19,692 bases of DNA from CAYWLI01 sp964519535. Its GTDB lineage: Bacteria > Desulfobacterota > B13-G15 > RBG-16-54-18. Location: the NCBI GenBank assembly GCA_964519535.1, contig CAZFIR010000009.1, positions 1-19,692 on the forward strand, read 5' to 3'. Positions 7,542-14,847 of this stretch are shown here, piece by piece. Position 1 is the stretch's first letter. Each line of letters begins with the position of its first letter. Both the position numbers and the translations under genes were made by a program. The notes under the pieces were generated by a model. That model saw nothing but the letters and a program-made list of their open reading frames with translations, did not search any database and was not told where the DNA came from.

Positions 7542-7560
7542 GAAAATTAATCATTTTTTT

Positions 7561-7589
7561 GCCGGCATCGAGGTAGCATCGATGCCGGC
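7561..7589. repeat. Perfect 11-bp inverted repeat hairpin downstream of the small secreted protein gene
   Basis: GCCGGCATCGA (7561-7571) and its exact complement (7579-7589) flank a seven-base loop. It lies about 64 bases after the stop of the 7653-7958 gene and before the PilZ promoter. On the minus strand it is followed by A7 rather than a U-tract, so it is not a classical intrinsic terminator in that direction. It may stabilise the upstream mRNA 3' end or be a protein-binding palindrome. Confidence 0.6.
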
Positions 7590-7652
7590 GTCACGTGGCT
7601 TTCTATAATTGTTACATGTTTTTTATTGCTTTAGCGTTGCTACCTTATGGTT

Positions 7653-7958
7653 TTAATCTATATATATGTCGTAAGCTCTATAGTGTCCTTTCCTGTCAAT
7701 TATGTATCGAACCCTGGCCCAATCGTCGCGGACTGGCCAGCGAGGCGGATGAAAGTTTGTTTTAACGCCCGTATATATCGTATATATTTTTTCATTGGAT
7801 TCGATTGTCAGTGATCCTTTGCTGCCAAATATTGGATAAATGGCCGTTACCCTTCCACTCACTATTCTGACGTCGGCGGCGAATGTATCCCCTACAATCA
7901 GAAAAATTACACTGCAGGTAAAAAGTACCAATACCAACAACGCTATTTTTCTCTTCAT
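7653..7958 (-). CDS. Small secreted hypothetical protein
   Basis: A 101-residue protein with a clear Sec signal peptide: MKRK, a hydrophobic core IALLVLVLFTCSVIFLIV, and a likely cleavage after TFAA. The mature part (about 75 residues) is beta-rich, with segments VRIVSGRVTAIYPIFG and SLTIESNEKIYTIYTG, resembling a small OB/SH3-like barrel, but I recognise no named family. The ATG is preceded by GGGAGG seven bases upstream. It may be co-transcribed with the 36-residue ORF 31 bases upstream, and a strong hairpin follows its 3' end. Confidence 0.75.
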   Translation of the reverse strand: MKRKIALLVLVLFTCSVIFLIVGDTFAADVRIVSGRVTAIYPIFGSKGSLTIESNEKIYTIYTGVKTNFHPPRWPVRDDWARVRYIIDRKGHYRAYDIYID

Positions 7959-7989
7959 CTTTTCCTCCCGTACATTTTGTTTTTTAAAG

Positions 7990-8100
7990 TCAGGCTACCT
8001 CTTCGCCTTCAGCTGATACCTCGTGAGATCTATCGAATTTCCACGTTTTGTGGATCTTTTCCCCCTTAATGTCAATTTTTTGTCTTTGTTGTTTGGACAT
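7990..8100 (-). CDS. Possible 36-residue charged hypothetical protein
   Basis: ATG 8100 to TGA 7990, highly charged, with MSKQQRQKIDIKGEK then HKTWKFDRSHE and an acidic end. A purine stretch (GGGAAAAGAG) lies about six bases before the ATG. The frame stays open further upstream (KEAINTLGKELT), so it might start at TTG 8112 or be the tail of a lost gene. It sits 31 bases before the small secreted protein gene. No family is recognised. The rest of 8101-8216 shows nothing I can call. Confidence 0.3.
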   Translation of the reverse strand: MSKQQRQKIDIKGEKIHKTWKFDRSHEVSAEGEEVA

Positions 8101-8216
8101 CGTAAGCTCTTTTCCCAATGTGTTTATCGCTTCCTTAGCTCCTGTAGTGAGTAGCTTGTGAGAGAAAAAGGTTCACACTGCAGATGTATGGTAGGTCTTA
8201 TCTCAAGAAATCCGTA

Positions 8217-8669
8217 CTACTCTTCGCTTCCTCTCGTATGTTCACCGCTTCGGAGCCGGCGGACGCCCTCTTCAAGGAGTTCAATGCTGGTCAGTATACC
8301 CACGGTGACGATTGCAAGGACGATGGCCGCAGCGAATCGTCCGAATCCAATCATCGCCCCGATGCCTGCGAGCACCCAAATGACGGCAGCAGTGGTTACT
8401 CCCTTCACGAGCCCTTCACGGGCAATGATGACACCAGCCCCGAGAAACCCGATGCCGGTCGCGACCTGGCCGAGGACGCGCGTCGGATCCACGTTGGGCC
8501 CCCCAAAGGTGGCGCCGAGCTGAACGAAGATGCTGGTTCCCAGACAGATCAAGATATTGGTGCGAATCCCGGCCGGCTTGCCGCGAATCTGGCGCTCAAA
8601 ACCGACGATACCGCCACACAGTACGGCGACACCGATTCCAATCCAAAACTGAGCTGTTAGAGGATTCAT
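8217..8669 (-). CDS. MgtC/SapB family inner-membrane protein
   Basis: A 150-residue polytopic protein with about four to five hydrophobic helices and the family signature GGIVGFERQIRGKPAGIRTN followed by ILICLGTSIF, and later TGIGFLGAGVII. MgtC-like proteins are linked to growth in low Mg2+ and, in Salmonella, to ATP synthase control. This short form lacks the C-terminal ACT-like domain of MgtC proper. I start at ATG 8669 (MNPLTAQF) because AAGGAGGG lies about eight bases upstream; a longer frame to 8720 would include that site. The ATG overlaps the TAA of the upstream TIR gene (TAATG), so the two are translationally coupled. Confidence 0.88.
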   Translation of the reverse strand: MNPLTAQFWIGIGVAVLCGGIVGFERQIRGKPAGIRTNILICLGTSIFVQLGATFGGPNVDPTRVLGQVATGIGFLGAGVIIAREGLVKGVTTAAVIWVLAGIGAMIGFGRFAAAIVLAIVTVGILTSIELLEEGVRRLRSGEHTRGSEE

Positions 8670-9085
8670 TAAACATCCCTCCTTATTGCTTCGATAAGCC
8701 TTGGCAGGTTGTTCTTCCATCTTTTTTGTGTTGATAGATCAGCGTATGCCCTTGTGCCGATCTCCTCTGGAATGTTACCTCCCTTTTTAATCCGTACGGG
8801 TATTATGATCCCTCGGTCACGTGCATTTTATTTGAGGATTGCCATCTTTAGTTCCATGCGCACCCAGGAAGTGGGGGGGTTGGCGTTAAAGGAAGGACTG
8901 AGACAGATCAGAAATTTATCGGCCTCTCGAATGCCCTGTTGCATCGCCTCCACGATATCGTCACCAGGCAAGATTCTCTCCGTGTCAATCCATATTTGGA
9001 TATCTGGTTTCTGCTTGAGGGCTTCTGCCAGGCGTTTTACTTTTACGGTATCGTTGGTTGAGTAAGAAATAAATATGAGCGGCAC
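8669..9085 (-). pseudogene. TIR-domain protein gene interrupted by one in-frame TAA
   Basis: The frame starts LIFISYSTND, a TIR box 1, and continues through IQIWIDTERILPGDD and WVRMEL, whose Glu is at the position of the catalytic glutamate of NADase TIRs. It then meets TAA at 8830-8828 (codon 86). In the same frame the TIR fold simply continues (NARDRGIIIPVRIKKGG, then IPEEIG and a terminal LPRLIEAIRRDV) to a TAA overlapping the mgtC-like ATG. Only one codon is wrong; GAA to TAA would explain it. GTG 9085 has AAGGAA five bases upstream; TTG 9115 is an alternative start without a site. Without readthrough the truncated product ends just after the Glu helix. TIR proteins hydrolyse NAD in several defence systems, but no partner effector is visible here apart from the MgtC homologue. 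Confidence 0.78.
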
Positions 9086-9163
9086 GTGATCTTCCTTGTT
9101 ATTGGACCTGCTCAAGCGAGGGCTGCAATGCGAGCGGCCATACCAGGCTGGCGAGAGTAGGTT

Positions 9164-9680
9164 CTACTCAACGATGTCGCACACGCCGCCGCCGCCTCCC
9201 AGCGCCTTGGGATGATCTGAGTAGTTATCGCCTCCGGCGTGAATGATGAGCGACCTGCCTTTCAGGTCAGCGATCTTGATGCGAGGAGCAAGCACCGGAT
9301 GCGTTGCCGTGCCGTCACCGTTAGCATAGAGAGTGGGCAAATCCCCCAGGTGTCCGTTGCCGTAGGGGCCTTCATGTTTCCCGGTGCCCGCGGGGTCATA
9401 GTGACCGCCGGCGGCCAGTCCAGGCACCATCGTTCCGTTTTGTTCGGCAGGACCGCAGTTTGGTTTTTCATGGACGTGAAATCCATGCAGCCCGGGGCTG
9501 AGGCTGCTGGGGTTCGGCGTAAAGATAGTTCCGTACGGGCTTGATGTTATCGTTATCGTGCCGATGGATGTGCCAATCCTCTCACTATTGATCAGACACA
9601 TCTTCACCAACTACCTCTTCTGCATGGACAGTGCCGATTGCCAGCAGTATGCCGATGATCACAAAGCCTAATTTTTTCAT
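9164..9680 (-). pseudogene. sodC: Periplasmic Cu/Zn superoxide dismutase with +1 frameshift after the signal peptide
   Basis: SodC converts superoxide to O2 and H2O2 in the periplasm. The enzyme part (9164-9610) shows the Cu ligands in HGFHVHEKPNC, the Zn region GGHYDP and GHLGDLP, and the active-site loop HAGGDNYSDHPKALGGGG. That frame alone lacks an export signal. Upstream, ATG 9680 opens a typical signal peptide (MKKLGFVIIGILLAIGTVHA-EE) in the neighbouring frame, which stops at TAG shortly after. Removing one G of the GG at 9608-9607 restores EEVVVKMCLINS, as expected for the family. So either a one-base insertion inactivated export, or the sequence has an error. If the frame is really broken, a cytoplasmic form from TTG 9610 or ATG 9601 is conceivable. 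Confidence 0.85.
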
Positions 9681-9814
9681 AATCGCATCCCCCCTTTTTT
9701 ACGTCTTACCGGCCGCTATCACCTCAGTGGTGTTCATCTGCCGATATACCTGTTTGGCCTCAATACAGCTCTGAGGTTGTTAGCGATCACTTATCACGAT
9801 TACAGAAGCGCCCC

Positions 9815-10906
9815 CTATTTTTTGCGTCCTTTTCGGCGGGGTTTTTCAGCAGCAGGGGGTTTTGACAGATTGGTTCCGTCTGACCCAAGCAGAACGGCGA
9901 TCCAGCGCGTATCTTCCGAATTATCCAGGGCGATCTTCACCGTCATGGTCAACGGGACCGACAGCAGCATGCCGACAGGCCCTAATATCCACCCCCAGAA
10001 TATTAAGGAAAGAAATACTACCAATGTTGATAGCCCCAGTCTCTGCCCCATAAGGCGCGGTTCGATGAAGTTACCCATGACGATATTGATCACGACATAG
10101 CCGATGGCAACCACGAGGGCCCGGCCCAGTCCCAGTTGTATGATCGTCAAGAGAACGGCCGGCACTGCTGCCATGATGGACCCGATGTTGGGAATGTAGT
10201 TCAGGATAAAGGCCAACAACCCCCACAGGAGGGGATAATCGACACCCATAATGGTGAGGAGAATGGCCACAAAGGCACCGGTAACAAAGCTGATCCATGT
10301 CTTGATAGCAATATACCGGACGACCGTGTCGGTAAACTTTTTTAGGTTCCCCAATGAGGCCTCGGGGTCACGAAATATGGTGCGCACCTTGGCGGGGACA
10401 CTCGAGGCCTCCAGAAGCATGAAGATGACCGTGAGGAGGATCAGAAAACCGTTTTTCAGCACCCCGCCCAGTTCGTTGAGCAGGCTGGCGACGAACTTCA
10501 TAACGGCCGCGGAATTAAATATCTTGTTTAACTCAAGACGGGCGGCATCTAAACCGGTCCCCTCCAGCCAGTCCAAAACAGCATTTGTCTGCCCTTTGAG
10601 CCTGGCTTCATAGAAGGGCAATTTGCTGGAGAAATCATTCACCGAAGATCCCACCAAACCAGCTATGAGCAATAAGAAGCAGAGGATTCCGCACATGACG
10701 ATTAACAAGGCAAGCCATGTCGGGACCTTTCTTTTTTTCAGCCAAAAGAGGATTGGTGAGCCGCTAATTGAGATAAATGCCGCCAATAAGAAGGGGACGA
10801 TGATGGCCTTGGCGGCACTCATCCCCGCCGCAACGACGACGAAGGCGGCGATGATTATCAAAATCTGGGCGGCTTTCGGTGGCTGATACGTGTTGTTCAT
10901 CGGCAC
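9815..10906 (-). CDS. AI-2E family (PerM/YhhT/TqsA) polytopic membrane protein
   Basis: A 363-residue inner-membrane protein of the AI-2E family. It has an N-terminal pair of helices (ILIIIAAFVVVAAG, AIIVPFLLAAFIS), a soluble central segment, and a C-terminal helical block with the family signature YPLLWGLLAFILNYIPNIGS and GNFIEPRLMGQRLGLSTLV, ending in a basic tail (KPRRKGRKK). Members have been described as autoinducer-2 exporters or Na+/H+ antiporters, so the substrate cannot be told from sequence. Start is GTG 10906 or ATG 10900, as AGAGGAA precedes both closely. It appears to be monocistronic behind its own promoter. Confidence 0.9.
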   Translation of the reverse strand: MPMNNTYQPPKAAQILIIIAAFVVVAAGMSAAKAIIVPFLLAAFISISGSPILFWLKKRKVPTWLALLIVMCGILCFLLLIAGLVGSSVNDFSSKLPFYEARLKGQTNAVLDWLEGTGLDAARLELNKIFNSAAVMKFVASLLNELGGVLKNGFLILLTVIFMLLEASSVPAKVRTIFRDPEASLGNLKKFTDTVVRYIAIKTWISFVTGAFVAILLTIMGVDYPLLWGLLAFILNYIPNIGSIMAAVPAVLLTIIQLGLGRALVVAIGYVVINIVMGNFIEPRLMGQRLGLSTLVVFLSLIFWGWILGPVGMLLSVPLTMTVKIALDNSEDTRWIAVLLGSDGTNLSKPPAAEKPRRKGRKK

Positions 10907-10985
10907 TTATTCCTCTTGTTTATGAATACCATGTTTCATAATAAGCGCGATCAGGGGGGATGGGTTACCGCGTACCCTCATATAA

Positions 10986-11015
10986 TACATAGGATGTATC
11001 ATTCATGCTTGTCAA
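10986..11015 (-). promoter_or_regulatory. Candidate promoter of the AI-2E family gene
   Basis: A perfect TTGACA (11015-11010) on the minus strand is followed after 18 bases by TATGTA (10991-10986), with a further AT-rich TTATAT just downstream. The leader would be about 75 bases. The -10 match is only partial. Confidence 0.4.
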
Positions 11016-11050
11016 GTACAAATAGGCTGCGGGAAAATCAGCTTTTCAAC

Positions 11051-11734
11051 TCAAGATTCTTTTCTCACTACCAGGCAGCAGAGGATGCCGGCAAACTGTG
11101 TGCGACCCTTCTTGAACAGCGACGATTCAGGCAATAGTGCAAGGGCCTGCCGACTGTAGAACGGTTCCTCAAACGCATGTAACCACAACAGCATTATCCG
11201 TAATCTGCCGAACTCACGTGCCGCCTCTCTCAGTACCGATCGCGGCGTATCGCTCACAATATCATACAAGAGGGCATATCCCCCGTCTTTCAGGACACGA
11301 TAGATTTCGTCGAGGGCCCTCACCGGCTCCTTCCAATGATGAATAGAGCCGGTGCTCACCACTGCGTCAAAAAAGGCATCCTCATACGGTATATGAGACG
11401 CATCACCTTTCTTGACCTCAATAACGCCGGCAAGACCGGTCCAGTGCACATTGGCTGCGGCCTTTGCCACCATCGAGGGTGAAATGTCGATGCCATGGCA
11501 ATGCAGCGCTGGTGAGTGCTCATGAAGCTTGATGAGGAGCCAGCCGGGGCCCGTACCTATGTCCAGGATCTGGCCCTGTTCGCAGTAGTTCAGGACATCC
11601 TGAACCAAGATATCATAGTTTCGTTGAAAGATGCCGGTTTTACTTATCAGGTTGTAGAGTAGTGCCCCGGGCTTCGGAATGCCCTCCGGATGAAAGAGCT
11701 TCAACAACCTTCGAAAGGGGGTCAACAATGCCAT
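11051..11734 (-). CDS. Class I SAM-dependent methyltransferase
   Basis: A 227-residue protein with a Rossmann-type methyltransferase core: motif I ILDIGTGPGWLL (about residues 56-67), the acidic ribose-binding position in HGIDISPSMV, motif II region GDASHIPYEDAFFDAVVS, then IHHWKEPVRALDEIYRVLKDGG as in the ubiE/Methyltransf_11 group. The N-terminus carries a hydrophobic/basic extension (MALLTPFRRLLKLFHPEG). The substrate cannot be assigned, and the neighbours do not help. ATG 11734 has AGAGG about seven bases upstream. The gap to the upstream 2TM gene is 86 bases. Confidence 0.87.
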   Translation of the reverse strand: MALLTPFRRLLKLFHPEGIPKPGALLYNLISKTGIFQRNYDILVQDVLNYCEQGQILDIGTGPGWLLIKLHEHSPALHCHGIDISPSMVAKAAANVHWTGLAGVIEVKKGDASHIPYEDAFFDAVVSTGSIHHWKEPVRALDEIYRVLKDGGYALLYDIVSDTPRSVLREAAREFGRLRIMLLWLHAFEEPFYSRQALALLPESSLFKKGRTQFAGILCCLVVRKES

Positions 11735-11820
11735 GCCAGACCTCTGGGCTTTATAGATTTGGGAATTCGAACTTTTTGATTGAGACCAATCAATCTTTTA
11801 TAAGAACGCAGAACTGCTTC

Positions 11821-12105
11821 CTATGACCCCTGCTTTTTACGAGCTTCTTTTGCCATCTCCTTCTCGATCATTCGCTCTTTGATTGCCGATCCTGCGGTGA
11901 ACACAAAGACCCTTAGGGCATGAAAGCATACGCCGATACCCCATCCAATCAGCGGCCACATGAACCAGAGGTATCGGGGAGAGGTTAAAAGGTTGATGAT
12001 AACGAGCAGAATATTCACCCCCACATAGACTGTCAGATGTATGTAAAATCCTATCTTGGTCTCTACACTTTCTTTGGCTTGTTGATACGCCTCTTGGTTT
12101 TCCAC
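11821..12105 (-). CDS. 2TM domain membrane protein
   Basis: About 94 residues with two hydrophobic helices (FYIHLTVYVGVNILLVIINLL and WFMWPLIGWGIGVCFHALRVFVF) joined by a short SPRYLWF turn, flanked by charged ends (EAYQQAKESVETK and ERMIEKEMAKEARKKQ). This is the 2TM domain pattern often found alone or fused to histidine kinases. I start at GTG 12105 because AAAGGAGG lies about six bases upstream; the frame stays open to 12168, but that extension has no ribosome site. Function unknown. Confidence 0.85.
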   Translation of the reverse strand: MENQEAYQQAKESVETKIGFYIHLTVYVGVNILLVIINLLTSPRYLWFMWPLIGWGIGVCFHALRVFVFTAGSAIKERMIEKEMAKEARKKQGS

Positions 12106-12275
12106 GCCTGCCTCCTTTCCGGTTAAAAAATATGATTCAACAAAGGCTTTAATGCTGACGATCAGCAATACGGATTATTGCACCGCTGCGATAATCAAGT
12201 TTTGTGTTGGCAGGTTATTTTGCATTTTTAACACAAACCCCTTATTGTTCCTACCCTCCAAGAAGGAGTTTTTAT

Positions 12276-13265
12276 TCAGAGCTGATACGTTGCCCCTGCT
12301 CTCAGCACGTCGGTCTCTGACCTGAGCCCATCCTTAAACCGACCTATAGCATAATCACAGGTATCATGTGCGGAAAGAAAGACACGCTGGGGGCCGGCGG
12401 CGTTTAAGCTGTCGATGGTGCGGCTTACGTCCGCGTCCGTTACTCTCCTCCACGGGGGCTTGCCAGTACCGACGATCATTTGGATTTTTAGACCGCGCCG
12501 CTGCATAGGGCTATCGGTGATGGGGAAGTGAAGGCCGCCGCCCACGGCGTATATCGGCTCGTCAGATATTTTTCTCACCATCTTAATAATAGTTTCAATG
12601 GTCGGGTGGCCACAGCCGGTGAGCACAACGAGCCCCTTGCCCTTGATATGGGCGACAAGGGCCTGTTCCTCAGTCCATCCGAAAAAGAAAAGGCTTCGCG
12701 CCAATGGCCCGGTTGAGGCGACTCCCGCTGCCAGCATTCGGGGGCCTTCGACTACTTCTGTTTGAAATCCTTCTGCGCCGGCCTCGGCGGGCACAAAGCA
12801 CGGTTGTCCTTTCGGATCGCCGATCTCTCGGGGCAGGGTCACCTGATTTGTCCGGACGGCCTGATGACCACCCATATGGTCGGGGTGGAGGTGAGAAATC
12901 GCCAACGCGTCTACGTGCGCCAACGTGAAGCCGATCTTGCGGGCATTATGGGCCAAGGTTGGGATCTCCGGGCCGAATCCTACATCAAAAAGTAAGGCCC
13001 CCAGATCGGTCTTAATGAAGTAGGACACCCCCGGTGCACCCAGAAAGCCGTGCTCCGTCTTCTGCTCTACCAAGACAGTCAGTTCCAAATGATCAAGCTG
13101 AGGCAATTCTAACGGCTTTGCCCTTTCGATTCGTTCTGCGTTTACCTCATGTGACCGCTGTATGTTCTTCTTGAATCGGCGATTTTTACGTATCAACATG
13201 GGGAGAAGGACAGGTGAAGACAGAGCTATAATTGGCCACCACACAGGTGAGATACGATACGTCAT
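12276..13265 (-). CDS. Metallo-beta-lactamase-fold hydrolase with N-terminal membrane anchor
   Basis: A 329-residue protein with one hydrophobic N-terminal helix (VWWPIIALSSPVLLPMLI) and basic stop, then an MBL-fold domain. Metal-binding motif HxHxDH is H125-L-H127-P-D129-H130 in ISHLHPDHMGG, with later ligands likely in LTGCGHPTIE and LSAHDTCD. The GCGH and GGLHF elements place it with the MBL subgroup annotated as dihydropterin ribofuranosyl-aminobenzene phosphate synthase-like, but true substrates in that subgroup are mostly unknown. ATG 13265 is preceded by GAGGAGG. The leader contains a GC hairpin (13287-13303) close to the ribosome site and a possible extended -10 box (TGTTACAAT, about 13343-13335). 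Confidence 0.87.
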   Translation of the reverse strand: MTYRISPVWWPIIALSSPVLLPMLIRKNRRFKKNIQRSHEVNAERIERAKPLELPQLDHLELTVLVEQKTEHGFLGAPGVSYFIKTDLGALLFDVGFGPEIPTLAHNARKIGFTLAHVDALAISHLHPDHMGGHQAVRTNQVTLPREIGDPKGQPCFVPAEAGAEGFQTEVVEGPRMLAAGVASTGPLARSLFFFGWTEEQALVAHIKGKGLVVLTGCGHPTIETIIKMVRKISDEPIYAVGGGLHFPITDSPMQRRGLKIQMIVGTGKPPWRRVTDADVSRTIDSLNAAGPQRVFLSAHDTCDYAIGRFKDGLRSETDVLRAGATYQL

Positions 13266-13286
13266 TTTTTTGTCCTCCTCTATTCG

Positions 13287-13324
13287 CCGCGCTCAGCGGC
13301 GCGGGTGTGCCTCATGTGAATCGT
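13287..13324 (-). repeat. GC-rich palindromic element, copy C (partial), in the MBL gene leader
   Basis: The plus strand reads CTCAGCGGCGCGGGTG, almost identical to the first half of copy B near 14.09 kb, then diverges. In the mRNA the element can form CGCCGC-loop-GCGGCG immediately upstream of the GAGGAGG of the MBL gene. It starts about 67 bases after the stop of the CGGC gene. See copies A and B. Confidence 0.5.
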
Positions 13325-13391
13325 ATGGAGAAAGATTGTAACATATCTTAATGTCATAATCATATCGGCGTTGTGGAACCGTATATCGTCT

Positions 13392-13745
13392 TTAATACGC
13401 ATGGGTTCCGAGCACCACGTTTACGCCGAACTTTTTTTCCAACATGATCTTGAGTGTGTCGAAATCAATCGGACACTCGGCTGTTTCCATTGCCATCCTC
13501 ATGCAGGTTCCAAGGTAAGGCGTCTCGATCGGCCGGTCCAGATTCTTGGTGACTTCACTCAATAGTTGCACCTTCGGTACCACAAGACCCGGACAATCGC
13601 CGCAATCGGTCATGGCGACCAGGTCGATCTCTGAGTCTTGAGCGAACGCACCATTTTTCTCCGCTATGGCCTTGTAGCATTTTGCGCAGGCGATGCAGGA
13701 TTGATCCTTGACACGCTTGCAGTAGAGTATTGCGATTCTTGACAC
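13392..13745 (-). CDS. CGGC domain-containing protein
   Basis: A 117-residue cytoplasmic protein with eight Cys. The family core reads TDCGDCPGLV (a CGGC-type motif with Asp for the second Gly), preceded by CIACAKCYKAI and followed by YLGTCMRMAMETAECP. The Cys arrangement suggests metal or Fe-S binding or redox activity; function in this family is not established. GTG 13745 is the start, with AAGGAGG seven bases upstream. Gene spacing allows co-transcription with the microprotein upstream and the MBL gene downstream, though a repeat element lies in each gap. Confidence 0.85.
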   Translation of the reverse strand: MSRIAILYCKRVKDQSCIACAKCYKAIAEKNGAFAQDSEIDLVAMTDCGDCPGLVVPKVQLLSEVTKNLDRPIETPYLGTCMRMAMETAECPIDFDTLKIMLEKKFGVNVVLGTHAY

Positions 13746-13821
13746 AACTAACCTCCTTCATTGGAATTTTTATGCGTGACTGCCTAGATATGGCTCTACA
13801 TTCACAATAGCTTAATGCAGA

Positions 13822-13860
13822 GTTCAGCCGCACGGGTTACTTTACCCGCTGTGACAATTG
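13822..13860 (-). repeat. GC-rich palindromic element, copy A
   Basis: A 39-base element matching copy B (14087-14125) at 31 of 39 positions by eye. In the mRNA sense it can form CGGGT-loop-ACCCG within flanking CAG/CTG arms. It lies about 72 bases after the stop of the 33-residue gene and 76 bases before the CGGC gene start. No other feature is seen in 13746-13932. Confidence 0.55.
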
Positions 13861-13932
13861 ATGAAGCTGTATATTTTGCAGCGTGTTAAGAAGAAAGCTT
13901 CGAGCGCATGTTTTTCCAAGGCTCGATTATTT

Positions 13933-14034
13933 TTACTTGTCTGCTTTTTTCTCTTTTTTCTCACGCCGTTTCTCTTTGAGAGTTTTTTCCGCCTTTTTCT
14001 TTACATCTTTTTTAGTATCACGACTTTTGGCCAT
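13933..14034 (-). CDS. 33-residue lysine-rich microprotein
   Basis: ATG 14034 with AAAGGAG seven bases upstream, ending at TAA 13933. More than a third of the residues are Lys, with Arg and Glu alternating (KKDVKKKAEKTLKEKRREKK), so it should be a single highly charged helix, possibly nucleic-acid or ribosome associated. The sequence begins MAKSRDTKK. Similar short Lys-rich proteins are annotated as hypothetical in environmental genomes, but I know no function. The ribosome site and clean start support translation, while low complexity limits certainty. Confidence 0.6.
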   Translation of the reverse strand: MAKSRDTKKDVKKKAEKTLKEKRREKKEKKADK

Positions 14035-14086
14035 TGCTTTTCTCCTTTATTCTTTTGTTTGAGGCATTTTTTTCATATACTGTCCG

Positions 14087-14125
14087 GTTCAGCGGCGCGG
14101 GTGACTGCATCCGCTGTGATCATTG
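14087..14125 (-). repeat. GC-rich palindromic element, copy B
   Basis: A 39-base element, best paired as CAGCGG...CCGCTG with a 15-base interior. It sits about 68 bases after the nitroreductase stop and 52 bases before the microprotein start. It is related to copies A and C in the next two gaps, in the same orientation. The remainder of 14035-14193 shows nothing I can call. Confidence 0.55.
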
Positions 14126-14193
14126 CTTAGACTCTTTGTCCCGTGTTTGTCAAGGTCAGGTTCCAACCGTCACCGTTCGCTCCTTTCCCATAA

Positions 14194-14847
14194 CTACTTC
14201 TTGGGATATCCCACCGATTGTGCGAGGGTGATCCGCTGCTCCGGTCGCAGATTCATCGCCTTGGCCAGGGCTGGCCTGTCAATCGAGCCACGCACAACAG
14301 TTGTCAATCCTTCGGAAGCACAGTACAGGTACACATTCTGGCTGATGAAACCCGTGGCCGCAGCCGAATAAAGGACCTTCTCGTCATCTGCCGCCCCCAT
14401 CCTTGAAAAATCCGCCACGTAGATGAGGTTTACCGGCGCCTCCCTGACGAAGGATTGGCGCCCCGTCGCAGCGCGGACGTCTTCTGCCAGGATCGCTTCC
14501 AGAGAGTGTGCCTTCGCATCATACAGGTACAGGCCACCGGCTGTGGCGACGTAGATATCGATTTCCTGCCGATTCCGCGCAGATGGTGCAGTGCGCTTCC
14601 CCGAAGCGGGGCGATTGATCCCGAAGGCCGCCCACAGCAGATTTGAAAGCACCTGCGAGGGCAACTCCTCTGTACTGAATGAGCGCGAAGAGCTTCTTGC
14701 CTGCAACACCTGCATCAGGGGCCTGCCGCCCTCCGTTTGGGGCTGCACAAGCTGGATCGGCTTGAGCCCCTGCCCAAAAGTTGACGTGGGGCCAATGAGC
14801 AGGGCACTCAGTGCCAAGAAGGCAGTTAGAACCAGTAGTGGCTTCAT
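14194..14847 (-). CDS. Secreted SagB/ThcOx-type nitroreductase family protein
   Basis: A 217-residue FMN-dependent oxidoreductase of the nitroreductase fold. A Sec signal peptide (KPLLVLTAFLALSALLIG, cleavage near TFGQG) predicts export. Family landmarks are ARSSSRSFS (phosphate-binding Arg/Ser), LSNLLWAAFGINRP, TAPSARNRQEIDIYV, LYLYDAKAH, and the late TVVRGSIDRPALAKAM with ITLAQSVGYPKK. Secreted members are common in anaerobes, but the physiological substrate is not known. ATG 14847 has GGAGGGAGGAG upstream. The gene appears first in the sagB-like to MBL run. The upstream gap to 15003 has a GC stem near 14932-14957 of unclear role. Confidence 0.86.
   Translation of the reverse strand: MKPLLVLTAFLALSALLIGPTSTFGQGLKPIQLVQPQTEGGRPLMQVLQARSSSRSFSTEELPSQVLSNLLWAAFGINRPASGKRTAPSARNRQEIDIYVATAGGLYLYDAKAHSLEAILAEDVRAATGRQSFVREAPVNLIYVADFSRMGAADDEKVLYSAAATGFISQNVYLYCASEGLTTVVRGSIDRPALAKAMNLRPEQRITLAQSVGYPKK

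Noticed and set aside
8670..8720. Longer start for the MgtC-like protein (17 extra residues)
   Set aside because: The extension overlaps the TIR gene's 3' end and contains the strong ribosome site that serves ATG 8669.
12256..12275. Terminator-like hairpin CTCC-AAGAA-GGAG followed by TTTTT on the plus strand
   Set aside because: No plus-strand gene ends here, the stem has only four pairs, and the minus-strand transcript has no U-tract after it.
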